Positions 1 to 11,240 are shown, numbered from the stretch's first letter. The stretch is DNA of 47,006 bases from Williamsia sp. (GCF_016462415.1 NZ_JAEMTF010000009.1:30237-77242); one strand, 5' to 3'. Notes: generated from the sequence alone by a model not told the origin. Made by a program: numbers and translations.

Positions 1-788
1 TCGGCCTCGTACGGCTCGGCCTCGATCGGCTCGGGGTCGGGCGCCTTCGCCGTGCGCGGTGCCGGCTCGCGGGGCGCGGAGTCGAACGGGTCCGGGTCCT
101 CGTGGCGTGCACGCTGCGCACCGATGACCTCGTCGGCCTCGACGGTGAACTCGGCGGTCGGGGACGACGCGAAGGTCGCAACCGACGTGAGACCCCGCAG
201 GGGACGACTCATGTCGGGATCGGTGATCTCGTCGGCGGTCTCGTCGAGGGGCTCGACGGCACCGCCGCTGGAACCCGGGAGATACCGCCAGTGCGCATGA
301 TTCTCGGATCGACCCACACGCCAACTCACCTGGACCACCCAGCGGTTGTCCTCGCCCTTCCAGGCGTCCCATGTGGTGTCGTCGGGGTTGTGGCCGCGGG
401 CGCCGAGCGCGGCGGCGACCACCTCGCTCAGGGTCGACAGGGCGGGGCCGTCGACACGGATGGGGTGCGCCGACGATGCGAGCTCGGCGGCGCGGGACCG
501 TTCCAGGAGTACCGGGTGTGCGAAGCGGGCGACCTTGTCCGCGGTGACCCCGGCTGCGGCAGCCACCTGGGCGACGCTGGCGCCGGCCCGGATCCGGGAC
601 TGGATCTCGCGGGGACGCAGCGAGCTCTCCATCTCGATCTCGATCTGGCCGAGTCGGGACAGGTCGCCGCGAGCAGCCGCGCGCAGCCGATCGTCGGCAG
701 CGATGTGGAACTTCTCGCCCGACTCGGGATCCTGGCAGACCACCGAACTGCCGTCGGCTTCCAAGCCGATCACGCGGAGTTCACGCAT
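1..788 (-). CDS. sepH: Septation protein SepH (DUF3071), 3' end outside the window
   Basis: The minus strand reads as an open frame from an ATG at 788 to the window edge, giving about 262 residues without a stop. The N-terminus (MRELRVIGLEADGSSVVCQD) and the following helix-turn-helix (IQSRIRAGASVAQVAAAAGV, about residues 62-81) are those of the actinobacterial DUF3071/SepH family. SepH binds FtsZ and promotes Z-ring assembly during septation. The visible C-terminal part becomes acidic and proline-rich, as expected for the disordered tail of this family. A strong Shine-Dalgarno (GAGGAGGGG) precedes the ATG. It lies downstream of serC on the same strand, as in mycobacteria. The family call is confident; the C-terminus cannot be assessed. 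Confidence 0.88.
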   Translation of the reverse strand, partial: MRELRVIGLEADGSSVVCQDPESGEKFHIAADDRLRAAARGDLSRLGQIEIEMESSLRPREIQSRIRAGASVAQVAAAAGVTADKVARFAHPVLLERSRAAELASSAHPIRVDGPALSTLSEVVAAALGARGHNPDDTTWDAWKGEDNRWVVQVSWRVGRSENHAHWRYLPGSSGGAVEPLDETADEITDPDMSRPLRGLTSVATFASSPTAEFTVEADEVIGAQRARHEDPDPFDSAPREPAPRTAKAPDPEPIEAEPYEA

Positions 789-957
789 CTGCCCCTCCTC
801 CTCGAGTGAGTGCGGGAGTTTCACATCTCGCGAATGTAGATTCTGACAACCCTAGTTCAGGGCACGCCGCCGACGCGGGTGACACACCGAGAAAAGGCCA
901 GCTCAGAAAGGCTGTATCGCCGACCCCACGTGTCCCATCCGTCACGGGTGAACTGTG

Positions 958-3369
<2,412 letters not shown>

Positions 3370-3376
3370 GCGGAGC

Positions 3377-4513
3377 TCAGGCGATCTCGCTCCACCCGTC
3401 GACGTCCTCGGGACGGCGCGGGCCGGGGCCGAGGTAGATCGCGGCGGGGCGGACGAGCTTGCCCAGGCGCTTCTGCTCCATGATGTGCGCGCACCAGCCC
3501 GCGGTCCGGCCGCAGGTGAACATCGCGGGCATCATGTGCGGGGGCACCTCGGCGAAGTCGAGGATGACCGCGGCCCAGAACTCCACGTTGGTCTCGATGG
3601 CGCGGTCGGGTCGACGTTCCCGCAGCTCGGTCAGCGCGGCCTGCTCCAGGGCCGCGGCCACTTCGTAACGCGGAGCGTTGAGCTCCTTGGCCGTGCGCCG
3701 CAGCACCCGGGCACGCGGGTCCTCGGCGCGGTAGACGCGGTGGCCGAAGCCCATGAGCTTCTCCTTGCGGTCGAGGATGCCCTTGACCAGGCCACGGGCG
3801 TCGTCAGTGCGTTCGACCTCGTCGATCATCGGCAGCACCCGGGCCGGTGCGCCGCCGTGCAGCGGCCCCGACATCGCGCCGATGGCACCGGACAGCGAGG
3901 CGGCGACATCGGCGCCGGTCGAGGCGATCACGCGGGCGGTGAACGTCGACGCGTTCATGCCGTGCTCGGCCGCGCTGACCCAATAGGCGTCGATCGCGCG
4001 GGTGTGGGCGGGATCGGGCTCGCCCTTCCATCGCGTCATGAACCGCGCGGTCACGGTGTCGCACTGGTCGATCTTGGCCTGCGGTACGGCGGGCTGGTGG
4101 ATCCCGCGCGCCGACTGCGCGACGTAGGACAGCGCCATCACCGAGGCGCGGGCCAGGTTGTCGCGCGCGGTGGCGTCGTCGATGTCGAGAAGTGGCTGGT
4201 AGCCCCAGATCGGGGCCAACATCGCCAGACCGGCCTGCACGTCGACCCGGACGTCACCGGTGTGGATGGGCAGCGGGAACGGCTCGGCGGGCGGCAGACC
4301 GTCACCGAAGCGGCCGTCGACCAACAACGCCCACACATCGGCGAAGGTGACGTGGTTCTCCACGAGGTCCTCGATGTCGACGCCGCGGTAGCGCAGGTTG
4401 CCGCCGGCCTTGTCGGGCTCGGCGATCTGAGTGGTGAACGCGGTGACGCCTTCGAGTCCCTCCACGAAACCCTCCGGAATGTCCGGCTGTTCTGTTCCCG
4501 TTGCCTGTGTCAC
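3377..4513 (-). CDS. citA: Citrate synthase 2 (CitA-type)
   Basis: The 378-residue protein condenses oxaloacetate with acyl-CoA (acetyl-CoA, possibly propionyl-CoA). Family motifs are in order: YRGVDIEDL (about 42-50), AEHGMNAST with the first catalytic His (about 184), GPLHGGAP, GFGHRVYRAEDPRA with the second His (about 258), and TNVEFWAAV. At the last motif the usual catalytic Asp (NVDFY in the second citrate synthase of this window) is Glu, about residue 311. It matches the actinobacterial CitA/Rv0889c group rather than GltA. A GTG start at 4513 has GAAGGAG upstream. It is transcribed divergently from pdxH across a 120-bp gap. Confidence 0.92.
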   Translation of the reverse strand: MTQATGTEQPDIPEGFVEGLEGVTAFTTQIAEPDKAGGNLRYRGVDIEDLVENHVTFADVWALLVDGRFGDGLPPAEPFPLPIHTGDVRVDVQAGLAMLAPIWGYQPLLDIDDATARDNLARASVMALSYVAQSARGIHQPAVPQAKIDQCDTVTARFMTRWKGEPDPAHTRAIDAYWVSAAEHGMNASTFTARVIASTGADVAASLSGAIGAMSGPLHGGAPARVLPMIDEVERTDDARGLVKGILDRKEKLMGFGHRVYRAEDPRARVLRRTAKELNAPRYEVAAALEQAALTELRERRPDRAIETNVEFWAAVILDFAEVPPHMMPAMFTCGRTAGWCAHIMEQKRLGKLVRPAAIYLGPGPRRPEDVDGWSEIA

Positions 4514-4620
4514 TTCTCGACTCCTTCGTCGGCCACCGCTGCCGTGACTGTTCTTGTCGCGACTCTAGTGGGCGGCATGGGCCGGGTTACCGGCGAGTAC
4601 AGGGTGTCTTGATGCGGGAG

Positions 4621-4626
4621 TAGCGT
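4621..4626 (+). promoter_or_regulatory. -10 box of pdxH, leaderless arrangement
   Basis: TAGCGT is followed by 7 nt and then the GTG start of pdxH. No Shine-Dalgarno lies between. The same hexamer and spacing recur before the ATPase gene at 28946 and before the small frame at 43245. Confidence 0.5.
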
Positions 4627-4633
4627 CAGGCGC

Positions 4634-5311
4634 GTGAGTGGTGACGCTGTGGACGTGTCCGGGATGCGGGTCAGCTACGGGGGATCCGGCACGGGTGGGC
4701 TGACGCCCGATTCGTTGTCCGGCGAACCGGTCTGGCTCGATCTGTTCGAGCGCTGGTTGGCCGAGGGGGTGTCGGCGCAGATCCCCGAACCGAACGCGAT
4801 GGTCGTCGCGACCGTCGACGCCGAGGGGGTGCCGGCGACGCGCACCGTGCTGTGCAAAGGGGTCGACGCGCGGGGAATCGTGTTCTACACCAACCACGAT
4901 TCGGACAAAGGCCGCGCCATCGCGACGCATCCGGTCGCCTCGGCGACGTTCCCGTGGGTCGCGATGGAACGGCAGGTGCACTTCCGGGGACCGGTCACGC
5001 AGGTCTCCCGGGAGGAGACCCGGGCGTACTGGACGACCCGACCGCGCGGGTCGCAACTGGGTGCGATCGCCTCGGAGCAGTCCCGCCCGATCGCGTCGCG
5101 AGCCGCGCTCGAGGAACAGGCCGCCGACGTCGCGCGCCGGGCCGGTGGCGTGGACGGCGACGCGCCCATCGACGTGCCCGACAACTGGGGCGGGTACCTG
5201 ATCGCCCCGACGGTGGTCGAGTTCTGGCAGGGCGGCGCCAACCGGCTTCACGACCGGGTGCGCGCGTCGCTGGTCGACGGCCGCTGGGATGTGGCCAGGC
5301 TCCAACCCTGA
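4634..5311 (+). CDS. pdxH: Pyridoxamine 5'-phosphate oxidase
   Basis: The 225-residue FMN enzyme oxidises pyridoxine or pyridoxamine 5'-phosphate to PLP. Seen in order: the split-barrel FMN region (PEPNAMVVATVDAEGVPATR, TVLCKGVD, FYTNHDSDKGRAI), the substrate and FMN segment near PRGSQLGAIASEQS, and the diagnostic C-terminal dimer motif (EFWQGGANRLHDR). The GTG at 4634 follows a -10-like TAGCGT by 7 nt; in-frame alternatives at 4649, 4655 and 4664 exist because the first residues are not conserved. The stop overlaps the ATG of the MFS gene by one base, so the two are probably co-transcribed. Confidence 0.95.
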   Translation: MSGDAVDVSGMRVSYGGSGTGGLTPDSLSGEPVWLDLFERWLAEGVSAQIPEPNAMVVATVDAEGVPATRTVLCKGVDARGIVFYTNHDSDKGRAIATHPVASATFPWVAMERQVHFRGPVTQVSREETRAYWTTRPRGSQLGAIASEQSRPIASRAALEEQAADVARRAGGVDGDAPIDVPDNWGGYLIAPTVVEFWQGGANRLHDRVRASLVDGRWDVARLQP

Positions 5312-6576
5312 TGGCGGGAATCCTCGCCGACACCACACCCCTGAGAAGTCCCCACTTCCGACGGCTGTGGTCGGCCAACATCATCACGGTCATCGGGGCG
5401 CAGCTCACCGTCGTCGTGGTCCCCGCGCAGATCTACTTCATCACCGGCAGTTCGGCCTACGTCGGTCTCGCCGGGCTGTTCGGACTGGTACCGCTCGTCG
5501 TCTTCGGTCTCTGGGGTGGGGCGTTGGCCGACATCATCGACCGTCGCATCCTGCTCATCGCCACGACGCTGGGTCTGATCGGTTGTAGCGCGCTGTTCTG
5601 GCTGCAGGCCGCGAGCGGCGTGAACAACGTGTGGGTGATCCTGACGCTGTTCGCGGTGCAACAGGCGTTCTTCGCGGTGAACCAGCCGACCAAGTCGGCC
5701 ATCCTGCCCAAGATCGTCGCGATCAAGGACCTCCCGGCGGCCAACTCGTTGAACATGACGGTGATGCAGGCGGGCGCGATCGCCGGCCCGGTCCTCGGTG
5801 GCGCGTTGATCAAGCCGCTGGGGTACTCGACGCTCTACCTCGTCGACACCATCTTCCTGTTCGCGACACTGTGGGCGGTCATCCGTCTGCCGTCGCTGAA
5901 GCCCGAACGCAGCGATGACGCCCCGCGGGTGGCCGGATTCCGTTCGGTCATCGACGGTTTCGTCTACCTGCGCGGCCACAAGGTGCTGATGGCGTCGTTC
6001 GTCGTCGACCTGATCGCGATGATCTTCGGCATGCCCCGCGCCCTGTTCCCCGAGATGGCCCACGAGAGCTTCGGCGGACCCGACGGCGGCGGCATCGCCT
6101 TCGCGCTGCTGTTCGCGGCGATCGGCGCCGGCGCGGTCGTCGGCGGCGTGTTCTCCGGGTGGGTGTCGCGGGTCGAGCGCCAGGGTCTGGCCGTGATCGT
6201 CTGCATCCTCATCTGGGGTGCCTCGATCACCGGCCTCGGCATCGTCGTCGCGTTCGCCGGCGGGTCGGCGATGCCGATGCTCCCGATCGCGGTGGCGCTG
6301 TTGATGATCGGCGGCGCGGCCGACATGGCGTCGGCCGCGTTCCGTCAGTCGATGCTGCAGTCGGCCGCCAATGACGACGTGCGGGGCCGATTGCAGGGTG
6401 TGTTCACCGTCGTGGTCGCCGGTGGCCCACGCATCGCCGACGTCGCGCACGGTGGCGTGGCCGCCACGGCAGGCGTCGCGGTCACCACGGCGGGCGGCGG
6501 TATCGGGGTGATCGTCTTCACGGTGGTGGCCGCACTGGCCATACCGGCGTTCGTTCGTTATCGAATCACCCGCTGA
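5311..6576 (+). CDS. MFS transporter, EntS-like exporter family
   Basis: A 421-residue integral membrane protein with about 12 hydrophobic segments. The N-terminus (SPHFRRLWSANIITVIGAQL) and the loop between helices 2 and 3 (GGALADIIDRR) are typical of the MFS group that includes the enterobactin exporter EntS. The frame is open from 4852, but that stretch overlaps pdxH in another frame; the ATG at 5311 overlaps the pdxH stop (TGATG), which supports translational coupling. Substrate unknown: family members export siderophores, drugs or metabolites. Nothing nearby suggests siderophore synthesis. Confidence 0.85.
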   Translation: MAGILADTTPLRSPHFRRLWSANIITVIGAQLTVVVVPAQIYFITGSSAYVGLAGLFGLVPLVVFGLWGGALADIIDRRILLIATTLGLIGCSALFWLQAASGVNNVWVILTLFAVQQAFFAVNQPTKSAILPKIVAIKDLPAANSLNMTVMQAGAIAGPVLGGALIKPLGYSTLYLVDTIFLFATLWAVIRLPSLKPERSDDAPRVAGFRSVIDGFVYLRGHKVLMASFVVDLIAMIFGMPRALFPEMAHESFGGPDGGGIAFALLFAAIGAGAVVGGVFSGWVSRVERQGLAVIVCILIWGASITGLGIVVAFAGGSAMPMLPIAVALLMIGGAADMASAAFRQSMLQSAANDDVRGRLQGVFTVVVAGGPRIADVAHGGVAATAGVAVTTAGGGIGVIVFTVVAALAIPAFVRYRITR

Positions 6577-6618
6577 CGTGCGCGTTCGCGCTCACGATCG
6601 ACGAATGGGTGCCGCAGG

Positions 6619-6624
6619 TACGCT
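6619..6624 (+). promoter_or_regulatory. -10 box of the PAP2 gene, leaderless arrangement
   Basis: TACGCT is followed by 6 nt and then the GTG start at 6631, without a Shine-Dalgarno. The arrangement fits a leaderless transcript. Confidence 0.45.
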
Positions 6625-6630
6625 GGCCCG

Positions 6631-7425
6631 GTGAAAGAGATGACCCTGCGGCTGGCGGGCAGCGTCGTGCTGCTGGCCGCCATGACGGTGGTCTATCTGC
6701 TGACGGTCTGGACCACGCGCGGACAGACGGTCGATCAGCGTGTCTACCTCGAGATGTACGGCGCCGACACCTGGCGGGACCTCTTGCACCACCTCGGTTT
6801 CGAGCAGGTCACCGATCCCCGCCTGTGGCTGGTGACCGCCGTGGCGGTGATCGTCCTCGGGGTCGCCGCGCGTAGACGATGGAGCATCCTCGCCCTGCTG
6901 GTCCTCCCGGCGGCCGGCGTCGTCATCGCGCGGGCGCTGCGGACGGTGATCCTGCCGCGGCCCGAGCTCATCGACATCGTCCTCGCGGCGTTCAACACGT
7001 TCCCCAGCGGGCACACCGCCGCGGCGTTCGGCTGTGTGGCGGCAGCAATCCGGGCCGCCCCGCGGCAGGTCGCGCCGGTGATCGCCGTCGTCGGCGCCAT
7101 GTGGGTGACGGTGGTCGGTCAGGGGCTCATGGAGGTCGGTGCCCACCGACCCAGCGACGTCATCGGCTCACTGTTCATGGTCGGGGCCCTGCTGTTCGTC
7201 GTCCCGGACCCACGACGGGACGTCGGGGTGAAGCCCCGGACGGCGTTGCTGGTCGCGTGCCTCGCCGCGGTCGCGCCGGTGGTGTGGTCGGTCTACACCG
7301 GACACCCGGTGCTGGCCGTCGTCGGCATCGTTGCGGCCGCGGTCTCCGGGTTGCTCACGGTCGGGGTGGGCCGGACGAGCCCTGTCACCCCGTCGTCCCG
7401 GGAGAGCGTTCAGGCCGTCGCGTAG
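6631..7425 (+). CDS. PAP2-family membrane phosphatase
   Basis: The 264-residue protein has about six to eight hydrophobic segments. The phosphatase motifs are FNTFPSGHTAAAFG (about 122-135) and a third motif with His and Asp (GAHRPSDVIGS, about 170-180). The first motif is weak (LRTVILPRP). Family members dephosphorylate lipid phosphates such as phosphatidic acid or undecaprenyl pyrophosphate at the membrane. The GTG start is chosen for its leaderless -10 spacing and the lack of conserved sequence upstream. Its last 16 bases overlap a degraded reading frame on the other strand. Confidence 0.8.
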   Translation: MKEMTLRLAGSVVLLAAMTVVYLLTVWTTRGQTVDQRVYLEMYGADTWRDLLHHLGFEQVTDPRLWLVTAVAVIVLGVAARRRWSILALLVLPAAGVVIARALRTVILPRPELIDIVLAAFNTFPSGHTAAAFGCVAAAIRAAPRQVAPVIAVVGAMWVTVVGQGLMEVGAHRPSDVIGSLFMVGALLFVVPDPRRDVGVKPRTALLVACLAAVAPVVWSVYTGHPVLAVVGIVAAAVSGLLTVGVGRTSPVTPSSRESVQAVA

Positions 7426-7514
7426 GCGAGGCAGTTGTCGGTGTCGGCCAGGTCGGCCACACCGATCTCCAGGAAGTCCGCAGTGCACTCGACGGTCTCG
7501 TTGCGCGTGCTTTT
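7410..7514 (-). pseudogene. 3' remnant of an unidentified minus-strand gene
   Basis: Thirty-four codons end in TGA at 7410. Nearly every third base from 7413 to 7493 is G or C (26 of 28 codons including the stop), as in real genes of this genome. The translation includes VECTADFLEIGVADLADTDN and then CLAYATA, with two cysteines suggesting a secreted protein. There is no start codon before the conserved-looking part: an in-frame TAA at 7515-7517 lies at the edge of an AT-rich promoter. I infer a gene whose 5' part was lost when the present mmpL promoter region arose. Family not recognised; a chance frame is possible. Confidence 0.35.
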
Positions 7515-7543
7515 TTATGCGTTACTATGCGTAACACCATAGT
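7515..7543 (+). promoter_or_regulatory. Promoter of mmpL with repeated operator-like site
   Basis: TTATGC (7515-7520) and CATAGT (7538-7543) are 17 bp apart and could be -35 and -10. The spacer carries the second half of a direct repeat, TATGCGTTAC (7516-7525) and TATGCGTAAC (7526-7535), and also an inverted repeat GTTAC-N5-GTAAC (7521-7535). A repressor bound there would block RNA polymerase. The TetR encoded just beyond mmpL is the obvious candidate. Confidence 0.5.
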
Positions 7544-7578
7544 GCGAAGGACGCGCTGGACGAGGGGTTGGGCACCAC

Positions 7579-10500
7579 ATGGCACATGGTCGGAGCAGGC
7601 TTTTCGAGTCGGTGGGCGCGTTCTGCGTCCGGCATCGCTGGTGGATCATCGGGTTCTGGTTCGCGGTGATCGTCGGTCTGAACCTCGCTGTTCCCCAGAT
7701 CGAGAAGACGGTGTCGGAGCGATCGGCCGCGTTCCTCCCCGACGACATGCCCTCGGTCAACGCCCTGCGCGACATGTCCACCGACTTCGGGTCCCCGGCC
7801 TCGACTGCCGTGGGCAACGTGGTTCTCGCCGCCGACCGCGGCATCGACGACGCCGACGGTCGGTACTACGCCCAGCTCGTCTCGCGTCTGACGGCCGACC
7901 GCGACAACGTCGCCTACGTGCTGGACATGTACGGCAACCCGGCCACCCGGGACGCCGCACGCAGTCCGGACGGCAAGGCGGTCACGGTGATGGTGGCCGC
8001 GCAGGGCGACGTGGGCAGCACCCGCGCGCACCACAGCACCGTCGAGATCCGTTCTGCCATCGACTCGATCCCGAAACCGGACGGGCTGTCGGTGTACTAC
8101 ACCGGCGCCTCGCCGACGCTGGCCGATCTGTTCTCGTCGATCGACGTGTCATTGCTGATCATCACCGTGGTGTCGGTCGTGCTCATCACGCTGATGCTGC
8201 TCATCGCCTACCGCTCGGTCATCAGCGCGCTGATCCCGCTGCTGACGATCGGCATCGGTCTGGGTGTGGTGCGGCCGATCATCTCCGCGCTCGGCGCCCA
8301 CGAGGTGCTCTCGATCTCGAACTTCACCATCGCCATCATGACCGCGCTGATCCTCGGCGCCGGAACCGATTACGCGATCTTCCAGATCGCCGGCTATCAC
8401 GATGCGCGACGGGCGGGGGCCGACCCGGATGCGGCGGTTGCCATCGCCAGCGCGAAGGTCTCGCCGATCCTTCTCGCCTCCGCTCTCACCATCGCCGCCG
8501 CGGCCGGCGCGATGGCGTTCACGAAGGTGGGGATGTTCAAGACCGCCGGGCCGCCCACCGCCCTCGGGGTCCTGGTCGTGATGGTCATCTCGGCGACCCT
8601 GACCCCGGCCCTGATGGCGGTGGCCGGTCGGGCCGGGCGTCTGCAGCCGAAGGCGTCGACCGAGCGTCGGTGGCGTCGTCGCGGGGTGACGATCATCCGG
8701 CACGCCGGGCCACTGACCGCGGTGTCGATGGTGGTGCTGATCCTGCTCGCACTGGTGATCCCGACGTTCCGCGTGAGTTTCGACGAGGAGTCGGTGCAGC
8801 TGTACGCCAACGACTCCACCCGCGGGTACGACGAAGTGCTCGAACACTATGGCGTCAACGAGATCCTGCCGGAGTACCTCATCGTCCGAGCCGATCACGA
8901 CATGCGCAACACCAATGACCTCGCCGCGCTGGAGATGATGGCGATGTCGGTGTCGAAACTGCCCGACATCGCCTACGTCCGGTCGATCACGCGTCCGGAC
9001 GGCACACCGATCCCGGAGGCGTCCACCGGCTTCCAGGTCGGCCAGGTGGGCAACCGCCTCGACGACGCCCACCGTCAACTCGTCGCGGCGTCACCGCAGT
9101 TGCAGCAGCTCGCGTCGGGGGTGACCGCGCTGCGTGACGGGGCCGACGACGCCGCGGCGCAACTCCCACGTCTGGTCGACGGCACCGATCAGGTCGTGGG
9201 GCTCGCCGACGGAGTGCTCGACGCGGTCGACACCGCCGCCCGCATCGTGACCACCGCGTCCGACGGCCGACTCACCCTGCCGCAGGGGATCGGTCAGTTG
9301 TCCTCGCTCGCCGATGTTCTCGGGTCGCTGGTGAATGCGGTCTCGACGAGCAACGGCCGAACGCTCGCCGTCGCGGGCCGACTCGACGACGTGTTCGGAC
9401 CGATGCTGACCGCGGCGCCCGACTCGAAGTGCCTGGCCGACCCGGCCTGCATGACCGCGCGCGCCGCGTTCGGTGTCGTCGACCGCGCAACGGCCGGAGC
9501 CGCCTCGCGGTCGCTGCGCCAGGTCGTCGGCCTGGCCGGCGTCCCCGGTGACGTCGTGGCGACCGCACGAGCGCTGTTGCCCGACATCCGGACCGGACTG
9601 ACCCAGATGCGTGGTCTCCTCGACGGGCTCGGGGGCAGGACGCCCGAGCAACTCCGTGCCGACCTCGCCCAGCTGACCTCGGGCATGGCGCAGCTGTCGA
9701 CGGGGATGTCGCAACTGGCGACCGGTCTGCGGCAGGTCAAGGACGGCACCGACAAGACGGTGTCGCTGACCGGGCAGCTCACCGCCGGCCTCGACACCGC
9801 GGGCGGGTACCTGACCACGATGGCCGGCGCCACGACCTCCGGTCCGGGGTCCGGGTTCTATCTCCCGGCCCAGGCGCTGTCCGATCCGCGGTTCGTCGCC
9901 GGGACCAAGCTGCTGCTGTCGCCGACCGGGAAGACCGCGCGGATGCTGGTGATACGCAGCATCAATCCCTACAGCGACGCCGCGATGCGCAGCGTCGGCG
10001 ACATCGCCACGACCGCGAGGACCGCCACCGCGGGCACCGTCCTGGAGGGGGCGAACGTCTCGTCGACCGGCCTGACGTCGCTGTCGGCGGACATGAACAA
10101 ACAGGTCAACCGCGACTTCGCGCTGTATGCGATCGTCGCCATCACCGCGGTGTTCTTGATCCTGTCGGTTCTGTTGCGCAGTCTGCTGGCGCCCCTGCTG
10201 CTGGTCCTCGCGGTGCTGTTGTCGTTCGCGGCGACGGTCGGCCTCGCCATCGCGTTCTGGCAGCACGGCCTGGGCATCGACCTCGACTGGTCGGTGATCC
10301 CGCTGGCGTTCATGGCGCTCGTGGCGGTCGGTGCCGACTACAGCATGCTGTTCGCATCGCGGATACGGGAACACTCGGCGACGGGCATGGTCGGCGGCAT
10401 CATCCGCGGGTTCGGCACGACCGGCGGTGTGATCACCACGGCCGGTGTCGTGTTCGCGGTGACCATGTTCGCGTTGATGAGCGCGACGGTGATCAACCTG

Positions 10501-10623
10501 CTGCAGTTCGGGTTCACCGTGGGTGTCGGTCTGATCCTCGACGTGGTGATCGTCCGATCGATCCTGGTGCCCGCCGCGATGGCGCTGATCGGCAACCGGA
10601 TCTGGTGGCCGGCGAAGGTGTGA
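7579..10623 (+). CDS. MMPL-family RND transporter
   Basis: A 1014-residue inner-membrane protein with the two-fold MmpL plan: helix 1 (about 22-42), a large periplasmic loop, helices 2-6 (about 195-355), helix 7 (about 380), a second loop of about 450 residues, and helices 8-12 (about 845-1005). The proton-relay Asp-Tyr pairs are present in both halves: AGTDYAIFQ (about 263) and GADYSMLFASR (about 919). The second loop has many heptad-like stretches (TSGMAQLSTGMSQLATGLRQ) that predict coiled coil. MmpL proteins export lipids or siderophores in mycolata; the substrate here is unknown. The ATG at 7579 is preceded by GAGGGG. It converges with a TetR gene. Confidence 0.93.
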   Translation: MAHGRSRLFESVGAFCVRHRWWIIGFWFAVIVGLNLAVPQIEKTVSERSAAFLPDDMPSVNALRDMSTDFGSPASTAVGNVVLAADRGIDDADGRYYAQLVSRLTADRDNVAYVLDMYGNPATRDAARSPDGKAVTVMVAAQGDVGSTRAHHSTVEIRSAIDSIPKPDGLSVYYTGASPTLADLFSSIDVSLLIITVVSVVLITLMLLIAYRSVISALIPLLTIGIGLGVVRPIISALGAHEVLSISNFTIAIMTALILGAGTDYAIFQIAGYHDARRAGADPDAAVAIASAKVSPILLASALTIAAAAGAMAFTKVGMFKTAGPPTALGVLVVMVISATLTPALMAVAGRAGRLQPKASTERRWRRRGVTIIRHAGPLTAVSMVVLILLALVIPTFRVSFDEESVQLYANDSTRGYDEVLEHYGVNEILPEYLIVRADHDMRNTNDLAALEMMAMSVSKLPDIAYVRSITRPDGTPIPEASTGFQVGQVGNRLDDAHRQLVAASPQLQQLASGVTALRDGADDAAAQLPRLVDGTDQVVGLADGVLDAVDTAARIVTTASDGRLTLPQGIGQLSSLADVLGSLVNAVSTSNGRTLAVAGRLDDVFGPMLTAAPDSKCLADPACMTARAAFGVVDRATAGAASRSLRQVVGLAGVPGDVVATARALLPDIRTGLTQMRGLLDGLGGRTPEQLRADLAQLTSGMAQLSTGMSQLATGLRQVKDGTDKTVSLTGQLTAGLDTAGGYLTTMAGATTSGPGSGFYLPAQALSDPRFVAGTKLLLSPTGKTARMLVIRSINPYSDAAMRSVGDIATTARTATAGTVLEGANVSSTGLTSLSADMNKQVNRDFALYAIVAITAVFLILSVLLRSLLAPLLLVLAVLLSFAATVGLAIAFWQHGLGIDLDWSVIPLAFMALVAVGADYSMLFASRIREHSATGMVGGIIRGFGTTGGVITTAGVVFAVTMFALMSATVINLLQFGFTVGVGLILDVVIVRSILVPAAMALIGNRIWWPAKV

Positions 10624-10633
10624 CGAGGACGCC

Positions 10634-11218
10634 TCAGGCGGGGGAATCCGGAAGGGCGTCGGCGACGATGCGGCGGAGCTCCGCGGCCACGTCGGTCAGC
10701 GGCGTCAGCGACCGGCGTGAGCGGGCGAGCACCAGCGCTCCCTCGAAGGAGGCGACGACCATCGATGCCAGTGGTTCCGAGCGCGCGGCGTCGACACCCC
10801 ACGCGACGAGGCTCTCGGTGAGCGCGACGTGCCAGTCGGTGAAGATCTGCTCGACGGTGGCCTGCAGTTCGGAGCTGCTCTCGGCCCCGCTGACCGCAGC
10901 GGCGACCACGGGACAGCCGTGGGTGTAGTCGCTGGAGACCAGCATGTCGGTCCAGAACTCGACGAACGTCTCGATGGCATCGAGCGGTGAGGTCTGGGCA
11001 CCGTTGACCACCATCGCCGTCATCAGGTCACCGGCGGTGCGCAGGGCCTCGGAGACGATCTGGTCGCGCCCGCCCGAGAAGTGGTGGTAGACCGACCCGC
11101 GGGGAGCGCCGCTGTCGGCGAGCACCGCATCGACCGTCACCGCCGCCGCGCCGTTGCGCTGCATCAGGGTGATCGCGCTGCGCAGCATCCGCGCGCGAGT
11201 GTCTGTCCGCCGAGCCAT
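10634..11218 (-). CDS. TetR-family repressor, LmrA/YxaF-like
   Basis: The 194-residue protein has an N-terminal TetR helix-turn-helix (about residues 10-55: TVDAVLADSGAPRGSVYHHF) and a C-terminal ligand domain with the HGCPVVAAAVSG segment typical of LmrA/YxaF-like regulators, which commonly control efflux. The frame stays open to 12220 through the MpaB gene in another frame, but the ATG at 11218 begins the conserved domain. It converges with mmpL with a 10-bp gap; its own stop lies in the 3-nt loop of CGCC/GGCG (10630-10640). A TATGC-N6-GCATA palindrome upstream suggests autoregulation, and the repeats before mmpL suggest that gene as target. Confidence 0.85.
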   Translation of the reverse strand: MARRTDTRARMLRSAITLMQRNGAAAVTVDAVLADSGAPRGSVYHHFSGGRDQIVSEALRTAGDLMTAMVVNGAQTSPLDAIETFVEFWTDMLVSSDYTHGCPVVAAAVSGAESSSELQATVEQIFTDWHVALTESLVAWGVDAARSEPLASMVVASFEGALVLARSRRSLTPLTDVAAELRRIVADALPDSPA

Positions 11219-11240
11219 CAGTCCACCGTTCGAGTCGAAG

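Noticed and set aside
5248-6450. Long minus-strand frame (400 codons) opposite the MFS gene
   Set aside because: Its translation is low-complexity, rich in Arg, Asp and His, as expected for an antisense shadow; the plus strand has clear transporter helices.
9091-10374. Minus-strand frame of 427 codons inside mmpL
   Set aside because: Antisense shadow with Arg/Gly/Gln-rich composition and no recognisable motif.
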